A program made the translations under genes and the position numbers. 64,000 bases of DNA from Eubacteriaceae bacterium (GTDB lineage: Bacteria; Bacillota; Clostridia; Lachnospirales; Lachnospiraceae), in contig CAJSYQ010000009.1 in the NCBI GenBank assembly GCA_910574015.1, positions 1 to 64,000 on the forward strand, in the 5' to 3' direction. Positions within the stretch are counted from its first letter, which is position 1. Each line of letters opens with the position of its first letter. The notes below the pieces were generated by a model. That model was not told the DNA's origin. It did no database searches and saw nothing but the letters and a program-made list of their open reading frames with translations. Positions 34,683 to 43,700 of the stretch are shown piece by piece.

Positions 34683-35339
34683 ATGGCAAGAAAAGACAGG
34701 ACTGGTAACCGAAAAACCAGAAAGCAGAGGCAGCCATTAAGGATTCCGGAATTGGGTTATTATTTGGTTGTTACAGATACAGAGGCAACAGAAAGATGCT
34801 ATTTTCAGGGATTGCATAAAGAACTCCCGAAAAGGATACGGAACAAATTAGTAATCAAGGTAGTGGAAACCAGGACAAGGGCAATGATTGATAAGTGTCT
34901 GGAAATGGCGGCATATGATGCGCAATATCGTATGCCTTGGATTGTATTTGACAGGGATCAGGTAAAGGATTTTGATGAGATCATAAAAGAAGCAGAAGCA
35001 TCAGGTATAAATGTGGGTTGGTCAAATCCCTGCTTTGAAATATGGATGTACTGCTATTATGGAGCAATGCCAGCCATTATGGAATCTTGGGTATGTTGTG
35101 ATGAGTTTGAAAAGGTTTTTCAAAGAAAAACTGGTCAGAAATATTCAAAATCAGATGCAGGATTGTATGAAAAGATTTTCCGGACTGGAGATGAAGAAAA
35201 GGCTCTACGAATAGCAGGAGAGAAGTATGAGCAGTGTATACGGGAAGGAAAAGAAACCCCATCTGGAATGTGCCCATGTACGACAGTTTACCAGTTAGTT
35301 GAGGAAATAAAGAAAAAGGTGAATTTAGCTAATGAATGA
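34683..35339 (+). CDS. RloB-like (AbiLii-type) TOPRIM effector
   Basis: 218 aa. TOPRIM-like pattern: YYLVVTDTEATERCYFQGL with Glu34/Glu37 after the first strand, and WIVFDRDQ with Asp90 and Asp92. Also has the RloB signature SNPCFEIWMYCYYG. TOPRIM effectors in PARIS, OLD and AbiL-like systems act on nucleic acid, often tRNA; the target here is unknown. Begins 6 nt after the ATPase stop and shares its AT-rich composition. The basic N-terminus (RKDRTGNRKTRKQRQ) could bind nucleic acid. Confidence 0.83.
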   Translation: MARKDRTGNRKTRKQRQPLRIPELGYYLVVTDTEATERCYFQGLHKELPKRIRNKLVIKVVETRTRAMIDKCLEMAAYDAQYRMPWIVFDRDQVKDFDEIIKEAEASGINVGWSNPCFEIWMYCYYGAMPAIMESWVCCDEFEKVFQRKTGQKYSKSDAGLYEKIFRTGDEEKALRIAGEKYEQCIREGKETPSGMCPCTTVYQLVEEIKKKVNLANE

Positions 35340-35393
35340 GGTGTAATAGAAATGTTTCAGTTGTTAATACGACAGGAAGACATCAAAAATTAA

Positions 35394-35445
35394 GCTGTCG
35401 CTTCACGAATTTTCATTTATATTCGTTGAAGCGACAGCCTCTTTG
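35394..35445. terminator. Bidirectional terminator between defence pair and ABC operon
   Basis: GCTGTCGCTTCA pairs with TGAAGCGACAGC with a loop of ~20 nt; A-rich on the left side and CTCTTTGTTTT on the right. Serves the convergent genes on both sides. Confidence 0.8.
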
Positions 35446-35455
35446 TTTTCTCTTA

Positions 35456-36265
35456 TCACATCACATTCAGATGTTTTTTCATGATATATGTGGTGACAAT
35501 AAAGCCTGCTGCGCTGACGGCAATGTTTTCTAAAATGGAGACCAAATAGGTAAAGTTAAAATAGCTCTGGCTGTAGCTGTCGTCTTGCAGGATCATGATT
35601 CCTCCCACGGACAGGATCATGGAGACGATCTGGAGGCCGAAATAGATGGCAAAGTACAGACCGATGCTGATCAGGATCCGATGGCTGCGGAAGAGCTGTC
35701 CCAGGGCAATGGAACAGTATACCTTCATAATGCTGGCGAATACACCTGTAATGAGGGACACCAGTATCAGGGAAAAGGTGAGATAATCGTTGCCGTTCAT
35801 GTGGAACAAAAAACTGTCCAGGAAGGAACGAAGTCCGTCCAGCATTTCAGACAGGGTGACGAAACCGCTGAGACAGAACATAACTATAACAGAAAAGACA
35901 GCGATGATGCTGGCCAGGATTTCCCAGACCACGGCCGCCAGTGTTTTGGAAATTATAATCTGATGTGTTTTTACCGGCAGCGTAAAGGTGAGGTAAGCCT
36001 CAGAGGTGGCGGTTGTCTTGTAGAAGCGGATCACGATAAGGATCAGTGTGGCGATAAAGATGGCTATGATAAGAAAGGAATAGCCCAGGATGCCGAATAC
36101 TGCCATGCCAGAGAGCACATTGAGTCCAGCGGAGTCCATATCCAGCTGCTGCATCATCCGCATCATTAACGCGAAGAGCGGTGTGAGTACAAGTATTATG
36201 CCATATAATGGAATAAAATATCTTGCAGTAGCTCCAAATTCCTGTTTCAATAATTTTCCTAGCAT
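35456..36265 (-). CDS. ABC transporter permease (ABC-2 type)
   Basis: 269-aa membrane protein with six hydrophobic segments (~17-37, ~57-85, ~107-135, ~165-190, ~200-230, ~240-262). Paired with the ATPase gene, which it overlaps by 7 nt. GAGGTG precedes the ATG. Such GntR-ATPase-permease operons (YtrA type) are typically induced by cell-wall antibiotics; substrate not readable here. Confidence 0.82.
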   Translation of the reverse strand: MLGKLLKQEFGATARYFIPLYGIILVLTPLFALMMRMMQQLDMDSAGLNVLSGMAVFGILGYSFLIIAIFIATLILIVIRFYKTTATSEAYLTFTLPVKTHQIIISKTLAAVVWEILASIIAVFSVIVMFCLSGFVTLSEMLDGLRSFLDSFLFHMNGNDYLTFSLILVSLITGVFASIMKVYCSIALGQLFRSHRILISIGLYFAIYFGLQIVSMILSVGGIMILQDDSYSQSYFNFTYLVSILENIAVSAAGFIVTTYIMKKHLNVM

Positions 36266-36954
36266 CGGAACACCTCCCTGAATAAAGAATCCACAGACTG
36301 ACCTTCTTTGGCACGAATGTCATCTACATTGGCATGCAGCCGAATCTGGCCGTTCTGCAGGAAGATTACTTCGTCCAGTGCGCTTTCCACATCCGCGATA
36401 AGATGGGTGGAGATAAGGACAGTAGCGTTTTCACTGTAGTTATTGATGATTGTCTGTAGGATGTAGTCTCTGGTGGCCGGATCAACACCACCGATGGGTT
36501 CATCCAGACAGAACAGATTGGCGTCCCGGCTCATGGCAAGGACTAACTGGGCCTTTTCCAGAGTTCCCTTGGACATATGTCCCAGCTTCATGCTCTCCTG
36601 GATCCCCAGTCGCTGCAGCATTTCTTTTGCCTTCGCCCGGTCAAAATCCATGTAGAAGTCTTCAAAATAGTCGAAGAGTCTGGAGACCTTCATCCATTTG
36701 GGAAAAAAGGTGGTATCCGGCAGGTAAGACACATGCTGTTTTGTAATGATGCCGGGTGTTTCGCCGCCGATCCAGACGGAGCCGGAGGTCGGTACGAGAA
36801 GACCGTTAATGATCTTCAGGAAAGTGGTTTTTCCACTTCCGTTTGGTCCGAGCAGACCGACGATCCTGCCGCATTCCAGAGTGAGGTTCACATCGCTCAG
36901 AGCTTTGGATGCGCCGAAATTCTTGCTCAGATTCTTTGCTTCAAGTAGAATCAT
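36259..36954 (-). CDS. ABC transporter ATP-binding protein
   Basis: 231 aa. Walker A GLLGPNGSGKTT, Q-loop region VSYLPDTTFFPKWMKVS, Walker B NLFCLDEPIGGVD, switch His in LISTHLIADVE. The usual LSGGQ is replaced by MSKGTLEKAQL, as in several YtrB/BcrA-like ATPases. Start at ATG 36954 (MILLEAKNLSKNF) because AGGGAGA lies just upstream. Middle gene of the GntR-ABC operon. Confidence 0.9.
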   Translation of the reverse strand: MILLEAKNLSKNFGASKALSDVNLTLECGRIVGLLGPNGSGKTTFLKIINGLLVPTSGSVWIGGETPGIITKQHVSYLPDTTFFPKWMKVSRLFDYFEDFYMDFDRAKAKEMLQRLGIQESMKLGHMSKGTLEKAQLVLAMSRDANLFCLDEPIGGVDPATRDYILQTIINNYSENATVLISTHLIADVESALDEVIFLQNGQIRLHANVDDIRAKEGQSVDSLFREVFRC

Positions 36955-36984
36955 ATATTCTCCCTTCTGCCTTTGCGGCAATTG

Positions 36985-37347
36985 CTATAATTGATATTCT
37001 TTGATAATATATGCCAGTATCTCGTTCTCACTGAAACCAAGCTCTGACAGGGAGCGGCGGAAATGCTCCAGCGCCTGTCCCGCCAGCTCTTCGCGCATGG
37101 TCCGGATCAGCGACAGGTCTGTGGTAACGATCCTTCCGCTGGTGCGGCTTCCTACCAGCAGTCCTTCCTGTTCCAGTGCGGCCAGCGCTTTCTGCATCGT
37201 ATTGGGATTTACAGCGGCTTCTGTGGCAAGCTCCCGCACCGAGGGGAAACGGTCTCCGCTCTCATAAGAGCCGGCCAGGATTTTCAGCTTGATCTGGTCG
37301 ATGAGCTGGAGATAGATAGGCTTTTCGTTGGATAACATCCAGGGCAT
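36985..37347 (-). CDS. GntR-family regulator, YtrA type
   Basis: 120 aa: N-terminal winged helix (KPIYLQLIDQIKLKILAGSY, FPSVRELATEAAVNPNTMQKALAALEQEGLL) and a short helical tail rather than a large ligand domain, as in YtrA regulators. ATG 37347 has AAAGGAGGAT upstream; the longer frame to 37482 covers the promoter. Probably represses its own ABC operon through the palindrome at 37381-37400. Confidence 0.88.
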   Translation of the reverse strand: MPWMLSNEKPIYLQLIDQIKLKILAGSYESGDRFPSVRELATEAAVNPNTMQKALAALEQEGLLVGSRTSGRIVTTDLSLIRTMREELAGQALEHFRRSLSELGFSENEILAYIIKEYQL

Positions 37348-37380
37348 AATATCCTCCTTTCTGATAAGGCTGTACACCGA

Positions 37381-37400
37381 TGTATTAAGTGTATAATACA
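37381..37400 (-). promoter_or_regulatory. Candidate GntR (YtrA-type) operator
   Basis: Inverted repeat TGTATT-8-AATACA. It is flanked on the minus strand by two direct copies of ATCGGTGTA, and lies 34 nt upstream of the regulator start, where a core promoter is expected. Confidence 0.5.
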
Positions 37401-37519
37401 ATGATACACCGATTGGTGAAAATGTCAAGTATTTTTTCCGTTTTGTATAATTTTTCATATTCTTTTTGTGTAATATTAACAAAAGTTATTTGAAAATGCC
37501 GGAATTTCACAACTTATTA

Positions 37520-37548
37520 TTGACAAATAACCAGAAGGATTGTATTAT
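37520..37548 (+). promoter_or_regulatory. Strong sigma-A promoter of the GH43 gene
   Basis: Consensus TTGACA, 17 nt, TATTAT; predicted start near 37555. Confidence 0.75.
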
Positions 37549-37558
37549 CATATGTATA

Positions 37559-37587
37559 AATTGCGCAATTAGAAATCGAATTCGATT
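37559..37587 (+). promoter_or_regulatory. Twin perfect palindromes in the GH43 leader
   Basis: AATTGCGCAATT (37559-37570) and AATCGAATTCGATT (37574-37587), 3 nt apart, immediately after the predicted transcription start. Good candidate for a repressor site; neither matches a classical cre box. Confidence 0.55.
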
Positions 37588-37628
37588 CAATAAGTGTCGG
37601 AAAAATAAGGAGAATGAAGGAGGTAATT

Positions 37629-38600
37629 ATGTTTAAGAAGAAGCTGTTGAGAGCCAGTAAATTAATTGCTCTTGGAATGGCATTAGCAATGGCTGTTATT
37701 GTGCCAGGTGCACAGGCATCTCACTGGGGCCTGTCAGGAGGAGTGGTGACTCATGATCCTACGATCATCAGAGAGAGCGGATCCACCTGGTGGTCTGCTT
37801 CCACGGGACAGGGCATTGGAATGAAGTATTCCACCAACAATGGACGGACTTGGACAGATGGACTTCCCATCTTTGCACAGCCGTTATCATGGTGGAGGCA
37901 GTATGCGCCGAGAATGACAAATAATGATGTGTGGGCACCAGATCTCGAGTATTACAGAGGAAGATATTACTGCTTCTACAGTGTGTCTGAGTTTGGAAAG
38001 AACAATTCGGCCATCGGGTTAGTATCCTGCTCAAGTATTTCAAGAGGCGACTGGAGAGACGACGGAGTTGTTGTTTCTTCCAAGGCAGGAAGAGATACCT
38101 TTAATGCCATCGATCCCAATCTGGTGGTGGATGCAGCCGGGAAACCCTGGCTCGTTTATGGATCCTGGTTTGACGGGATTTATGTTGTGCGTCTGAACCA
38201 GTCTACCATGAAACCGGCCGCTGCTCCTGTGAGGATCGCTTATCGGTCCGGCGGTATTGAAGGACCATGTATCATGTACAACAATGGTTACTATTATCTG
38301 TTTACATCCATTGGAAAATGCTGCAACGGTGTCAATAGTACATATAAAATTATGTACGGCCGTTCCAGAAGCATTACCGGGCCATATTTAGATAAGAATG
38401 GAAGAAATCTGCTGAACGGCGGCGGAACGATAATGGATTCCGGAAATGATAGATGGAGAGGTCCTGGCGGACAGGATGTATTCCGTAATAGTTCCATGGG
38501 TTATGTGATGGCGCGTCATGCTTATGATGCATACAACAATGGTACACCAACCCTGTTGATCAGTGATCTGTATTTCCGGAATGGCTGGCCGACATATTGA
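37629..38600 (+). CDS. Secreted GH43 arabinan endo-1,5-alpha-L-arabinanase
   Basis: 323 aa with a signal peptide (KKKLLR start, hydrophobic ~13-28, cleavage near AQA-S). Five-bladed propeller GH43: base Asp in VVTHDPTIIRE, pKa-tuning Asp in NAIDPNLVVD, acid Glu in GGIEGPCIMYNNGYYYLF; WWSASTGQGIGMKYS and the C-terminal GPGGQDVF also fit arabinanases (AbnA type). Acts outside the cell on plant arabinan. AAGGAGGT lies 5 nt before ATG 37629. It has its own promoter and terminator; no arabinose genes are adjacent. Confidence 0.9.
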   Translation: MFKKKLLRASKLIALGMALAMAVIVPGAQASHWGLSGGVVTHDPTIIRESGSTWWSASTGQGIGMKYSTNNGRTWTDGLPIFAQPLSWWRQYAPRMTNNDVWAPDLEYYRGRYYCFYSVSEFGKNNSAIGLVSCSSISRGDWRDDGVVVSSKAGRDTFNAIDPNLVVDAAGKPWLVYGSWFDGIYVVRLNQSTMKPAAAPVRIAYRSGGIEGPCIMYNNGYYYLFTSIGKCCNGVNSTYKIMYGRSRSITGPYLDKNGRNLLNGGGTIMDSGNDRWRGPGGQDVFRNSSMGYVMARHAYDAYNNGTPTLLISDLYFRNGWPTY

Positions 38601-38612
38601 TGATTAAGACTC

Positions 38613-38652
38613 CTCGCACATGGCCCTGACCGGCTGTGTGCGAGATTTTAAT
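38613..38652 (+). terminator. Terminator after GH43
   Basis: CTCGCACA / TGTGCGAG stem, loop of 16 nt, then ATTTTAATTT. Confidence 0.75.
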
Positions 38653-38718
38653 TTACGGCGTGCTGCCATGGATATCATTTATAACCGGCTGACGCGGCCG
38701 AGACAGCAGGAGGCAAAC

Positions 38719-40242
38719 ATGAGAAAAAGAGTTATAAAAATGATATTGCTGGCGTTTATATGCATGGCTGCCGTTGGCAGTTCTATATGCGCCAATGCAG
38801 AGGAAGCTGACTACAAAAAAGAGGAATACACGCTGGTCAGCAGGATCGATAATTCGTCGGGAAAGGTTGGCGGGTACAGAAACGGTGACGGCGTATTATT
38901 ATTGCCAGTAAAAGAGATTGTGGAACCGGCAGGTTATGTACTGGAAGAATGCTCCAGGTGCGGCAAGGATGAAGTATACAACAAAAGCGATGAAGATGCC
39001 GGAGAAAAGGGGCATTATTTCATTAACTGGTATCAGAACCTATTGAGCTACAGCGTAGGCGATCAGGTGGTGGAGCTGTCTGCAGAAAATACGAAGATAG
39101 ATGGAAGTACATATTCTCCGGTGGATCTGTTTCACAATATCGGCCTGCAGGTGGAAGTGAATGAAGAAAAGAAAGAGATAACGGTTTCCTCCAATCTGAT
39201 ACAGGCCGTATATTTCTATTCGGCAACCTGCGATTCCTGCGCCAGGATCCAGGAATATCTGGCGGAGCTGGAGAGCCGTTTTCCGAATCTGAATATAAGA
39301 AAATATGATATCTACTCCACCGCCAACTATGACCTTCTGGTAGAATATGGGAAGGTGTATCGGCTGCCGGAGGAGAAAAGAGGATTTACCCCCAGCGTAT
39401 TTATATCTGATCAGGTGCTCCTGGGGGCAGAGATACAGCAGAAACTGGAGGCGCTGTTGAAAGACTATCCGCAGAATCAGGCCACTGTCATTCTGGAAAG
39501 TGGGGAAGAGAGTGGGGAGTTAGAGGATAAAAATATATTTCTGCATCTGGCGGCAGCCTTTGGTCTTGGCTTTGTAAATGGCCTGAGTCCCTGCAGCCTG
39601 TCGATTTTTCTGTTTCTGCTGTCCTTGATGCTGACAGGAAGAGAGAAGATGATGCGATGCGGATTTTCTTTTCTGACGGGAAAGGCGGTTATGTTCTTTC
39701 TGTTGGGAACCATTCTGTATAATGTGGTGAATTCCATAAATATGACAGTATTTTCAAAGTGGATCGATCTGTTTATGATCATATTTGCCGTCTGCTTTGC
39801 TCTTTTAAATCTGCTGGATTTCTATAAGGCGCGGGCAGAGCGCTACGGTGATATGAATCTCCAGCTGCCAGGAAGGGTGAAGAAAATGAATCATTCCATG
39901 CTTCGCTGGGGCAATAAATTTACTGCGGCAAAGCTGGGTGCCGTCATTATGTTCGGCATCGGCATGGCGGTGGCCACGGGAGAATTTCTGTGTACGGGGC
40001 AGATTTATTTGTCTTCCATTGTTATTATGGTGCAGAAGGGAACCGGCGGCATGCTGCCGACACTGCTGCTGGCCGTATACAGCGCGGCGTTTGTCGTGCC
40101 CCTGTTCGTTATTATGATCGTCATCTATTTTGGCAAAAAGGTCTTTGGAATGTCAGAGGCCGTGCTGGAGAAGATACCTGTGATCAAACTGATCAGCGCC
40201 GTTCTTTTTGTGGCGATGGCAGTTTATCTGATCCTGGTTTGA
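38719..40242 (+). CDS. DsbD/CcdA-like redox membrane protein with thioredoxin-like domain
   Basis: 507 aa, three parts. A signal peptide (~1-28) leads into an extracytoplasmic region; ~125-155 (VDLFHNIGLQVEVNEEKKEITVSS) resembles a copper-amine-oxidase-N-like module. Next a thioredoxin-like domain (~160-260) with CDSC in AVYFYSATCDSCARIQEYL. Then a CcdA/DsbD-type membrane domain (~275-505) whose helices carry the paired cysteines NGLSPCSLSIF and TGEFLCTGQIYL. It would pass electrons from the cytosol to an extracytoplasmic thiol. CAGGAGG precedes ATG 38719. A small unknown gene follows after 29 nt. Confidence 0.82.
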   Translation: MRKRVIKMILLAFICMAAVGSSICANAEEADYKKEEYTLVSRIDNSSGKVGGYRNGDGVLLLPVKEIVEPAGYVLEECSRCGKDEVYNKSDEDAGEKGHYFINWYQNLLSYSVGDQVVELSAENTKIDGSTYSPVDLFHNIGLQVEVNEEKKEITVSSNLIQAVYFYSATCDSCARIQEYLAELESRFPNLNIRKYDIYSTANYDLLVEYGKVYRLPEEKRGFTPSVFISDQVLLGAEIQQKLEALLKDYPQNQATVILESGEESGELEDKNIFLHLAAAFGLGFVNGLSPCSLSIFLFLLSLMLTGREKMMRCGFSFLTGKAVMFFLLGTILYNVVNSINMTVFSKWIDLFMIIFAVCFALLNLLDFYKARAERYGDMNLQLPGRVKKMNHSMLRWGNKFTAAKLGAVIMFGIGMAVATGEFLCTGQIYLSSIVIMVQKGTGGMLPTLLLAVYSAAFVVPLFVIMIVIYFGKKVFGMSEAVLEKIPVIKLISAVLFVAMAVYLILV

Positions 40243-40271
40243 CCAAGACAGCGGGGAGGAAGATCGGAAAA

Positions 40272-40568
40272 ATGAAATGGAAGAACATAACGGTTACGGC
40301 GCGGAATGGAGCTATAATATATGAAGGTCCCCTGAACGAGCTTCCAGTGAAGGAGGAATATATTATAGAGAAAAGCAGGGAATTGTACAACGAGGAGGAG
40401 CCCTGCATTATTTACCGGACGCATATTACGAAGAAGCTCTATCTGGACATCTGGGATCAGCTGAAGGACAACCAGAAAAAGAAAAGGGCTGCTGACTGCA
40501 ATTCTTATCGGGAGCTGTTATCACCGCTGGCAGTGAACATGGAGGATGCAACATTGGAATTTCAGTAG
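40272..40568 (+). CDS. Small hypothetical protein
   Basis: 98 aa, no family recognised. Soluble; N-terminus MKWKNITVTARNGAIIYEGP looks like a short beta hairpin, the rest is charged helix with one Cys. GGGGAGGA lies ~12 nt before the ATG. It follows the redox membrane protein closely and is probably cotranscribed. Confidence 0.55.
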   Translation: MKWKNITVTARNGAIIYEGPLNELPVKEEYIIEKSRELYNEEEPCIIYRTHITKKLYLDIWDQLKDNQKKKRAADCNSYRELLSPLAVNMEDATLEFQ

Positions 40569-40644
40569 AAATACTGCCGGAGCAGGTGTCATACTGCCGC
40601 CTTGGCATATTTTAGCGATTACCCTATTTTTTGGAAAAGCATTC

Positions 40645-40673
40645 TTTACATTTTTAAGGGGAAGTGATAGAAT
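40645..40673 (+). promoter_or_regulatory. Promoter of nifJ
   Basis: TTTACA, 17 nt, TAGAAT, 38 nt before the start; AAGGAGG follows. Confidence 0.65.
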
Positions 40674-40711
40674 AATAGAATGAATAATATTTAAGGAGGA
40701 CATAGACAAAA

Positions 40712-43700
40712 ATGGCTAGAAAAATGAAAACTATGGATGGTAACACAGCCGCTGCACACGTGTCATATGCGTTTACGGAAGCTGCTGCGATCTATCCTAT
40801 CACACCATCTTCTCCAATGGCCGACTATACGGATCAGTGGGCTACTCAGGGAAGGAAGAATATTTTCGGACAGACTGTAATGATGTCTGAGATGGAATCA
40901 GAAGGAGGAGCAGCAGGTGCTGTTCACGGCTCTCTCCAGGCAGGAGCATTGACAACTACCTATACAGCATCCCAGGGTCTGCTTCTGATGGTGCCAAACC
41001 TTTACAAGATTGCTGGTGAGCTTCTTCCGGGCGTTGTTCATGTAACGGCCAGAGCACTGGCTAGTCACGCATTGTCTATTTTCGGTGATCACTCCGATGT
41101 ATATGCATGCCGTCAGACTGGTTTTGCCATGCTGTGCTCCAGCAATGTGCAGGAGGTAATGGATCTGGGTGCAGTGGCTCATCTCACTGCCATCGAGGGA
41201 CGTGTTCCATTTATGCATTTCTTTGATGGTTTCCGCACATCCCATGAGATCCAGAAGATTGAGATCTGGGATTATGACGATCTGAAGGAAATGTGCAACA
41301 TGGAAGCCGTACAGGCATTCCGTGACCGCGCGCTGAATCCAAATCATCCGGTACAGCGTGGTACGGCTCAGAACCCGGATATCTTCTTCCAGGTAAGAGA
41401 GGCATGCAACAAGTATTACGATGCCGTTCCGGAACTGACTCAGATGTATATGGACAAGGTCAATGAAAAGATCGGCACCGACTACAAGCTGTTCAACTAC
41501 TATGGTGCACCGGATGCCGAGAAGGTTATCATCGCTATGGGATCTGTATGCGATACCGCAGAGGAGACGATTGATTATCTGATGAGCCAGGGCGAGAAGG
41601 TAGGTCTTGTGAAAGTCCGTCTGTTCCGTCCGTTTAGTGCAAAACACCTGATCGATGCACTTCCTGACACCGTAAAACAGATCAGCGTTCTGGATCGTTC
41701 CAAAGAGCCGGGCGCTCAGGGCGAGGCTCTGTTCCTGGATGTGGTATCTGCACTGAAGGGCACGAAATTTGACAGCGTACAGGTACTTGGCGGACGATAT
41801 GGCCTTGGTTCCAAGGATACGGTTCCGTCTGATATTATTGCCGTATTCAGAAATGATTCCAAGAAGACGTTTACGATTGGTATCAAGGATGATGTCACCA
41901 ATCTTTCTCTTGACAGAAATGAGAATCCGGTGACTGCTCCAGAAGGAACCACAAGCTGTAAGTTCTGGGGACTTGGTGCGGATGGTACGGTAGGTGCCAA
42001 TAAGAACTCCATCAAGATCATCGGTGACCACACAGATAAATACGCACAGGCATACTTTGACTATGATTCAAAGAAATCCGGTGGTGTTACGATATCCCAT
42101 CTTCGTTTTGGTGACAGCCCGATCAAGTCTACTTACCTGATCAACAAGGCTGATTTCGTGGCATGCCACATGCCTGCTTATATCAGAAAATACAATATGG
42201 TACAGGATCTGAAGGATGGCGGTTCTTTCCTTCTGAACTGTGCATGGGATATGGACGAGCTTGAAAAGCATCTCCCGGGCCAGGTGAAGAGATATATGGC
42301 AGAACACAGCATCAATTTCTATACCATTGATGGTTTCAAACTCGGCAAAGAAATCGGTCTTGGCGGCCGTATCAATACGATCCTTCAGTCCGCATTCTTC
42401 TCTATCTCCGGCATTATTCCGGAGGCGGATGCGATCCAGTATATGAAGGATGCAGCTACTGCTTCTTATTCCAAGAAGGGTGATGACATCGTTAAGATGA
42501 ATCACGACGCCATCGATGCTGGTGCAAAGAATTATGTTAAAATTGAGATTCCGGCTTCCTGGAAGGATGCAGCAGACGAAGATTTGTCTGTAACTGTGAC
42601 AGGAGACAGAAAGGATCTTGTAGATTATGTGAATACTATACAGAATGCCATTAACAGCCAGACCGGTAACGATCTTCCTGTATCCGCATTCGAGAAATAT
42701 GTGGATGGTACTCTGCCAAGCGGCTCCGCTGCTTATGAGAAACGCGGTGTGGCAGTGGATGTTCCCCAGTGGAATCCGGAAGGATGTATCCAGTGTAACT
42801 TCTGTTCTTATGTATGTCCTCATGCCTGCATCCGGCCGGTTGCCATGGATGCTGACCAGCTTGCCAAGGCACCTGCCAACAATGCTGTTGACTTAAAGGG
42901 TGTGGATGGCGTGAAGTTTGTCATGAGTGTATCTGCGGACGACTGTACTGGATGTGGTTCCTGTGCCAATGTATGCCCAGGTAATATGAAAAACAACGTT
43001 CTTTCCATGGTTCCTTATGCCGAGGGACTTTCCCAGCAGGAATTCTTCAACTACGGCGTAACCATTGATGCTCCAGAGGCTGTACTTGACAAGTTCCCGG
43101 AATCAACTGTAAAGGGCAGTCAGTACAAACAGCCATTGTTAGAGTTCTCCGGCGCCTGCGGCGGATGCGGCGAGACACCGTATGCGAAATTGATGACACA
43201 GCTTTTCGGTGACAGAATGTATGTTGCCAATGCGACAGGATGTTCCTCTATCTGGGGCGGTTCCTCTCCAGCATCTCCGTATACGGTAAATCATGAGGGT
43301 AAAGGTCCGGCATGGGCAAACTCTCTCTTTGAGGACAATGCGGAATATGGTTTCGGTATGGAATTAGGCCAGAGAGCTAACAGAGCGAAGGTAGTTGCAG
43401 CAGCAGAAGAACTTGTAAAGACGGCTGAAAAGGAAGAGGTTAAGGCAAAGGTTCAGGCATATCTGGATACTATTCAGAACAGCGGAGCCAATGCAAAGGC
43501 AGCAAAAGAGATGATCGCTGCACTGGAGGCATGCGGATGCCAGAATGAAAATGTACAGACGATCCTTCAGCTGAAAGATTTCGCTGCCAAGAAATCCCAG
43601 TGGATCCTCGGTGGTGACGGATGGGCATATGACATCGGTTATGGCGGACTGGATCATGTACTGGCAAGCGGACAGGATGTCAATGTACTTGTATTTGATA

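Noticed and set aside
35394-35445. MITE or IS end next to the defence pair
   Set aside because: Only one hairpin with T/A flanks between convergent genes; no target duplication or second terminal repeat.
36985-37482. 165-residue form of the GntR regulator
   Set aside because: The extra N-terminus covers the AT-rich promoter and operator region; ATG 37347 has a consensus ribosome binding site.
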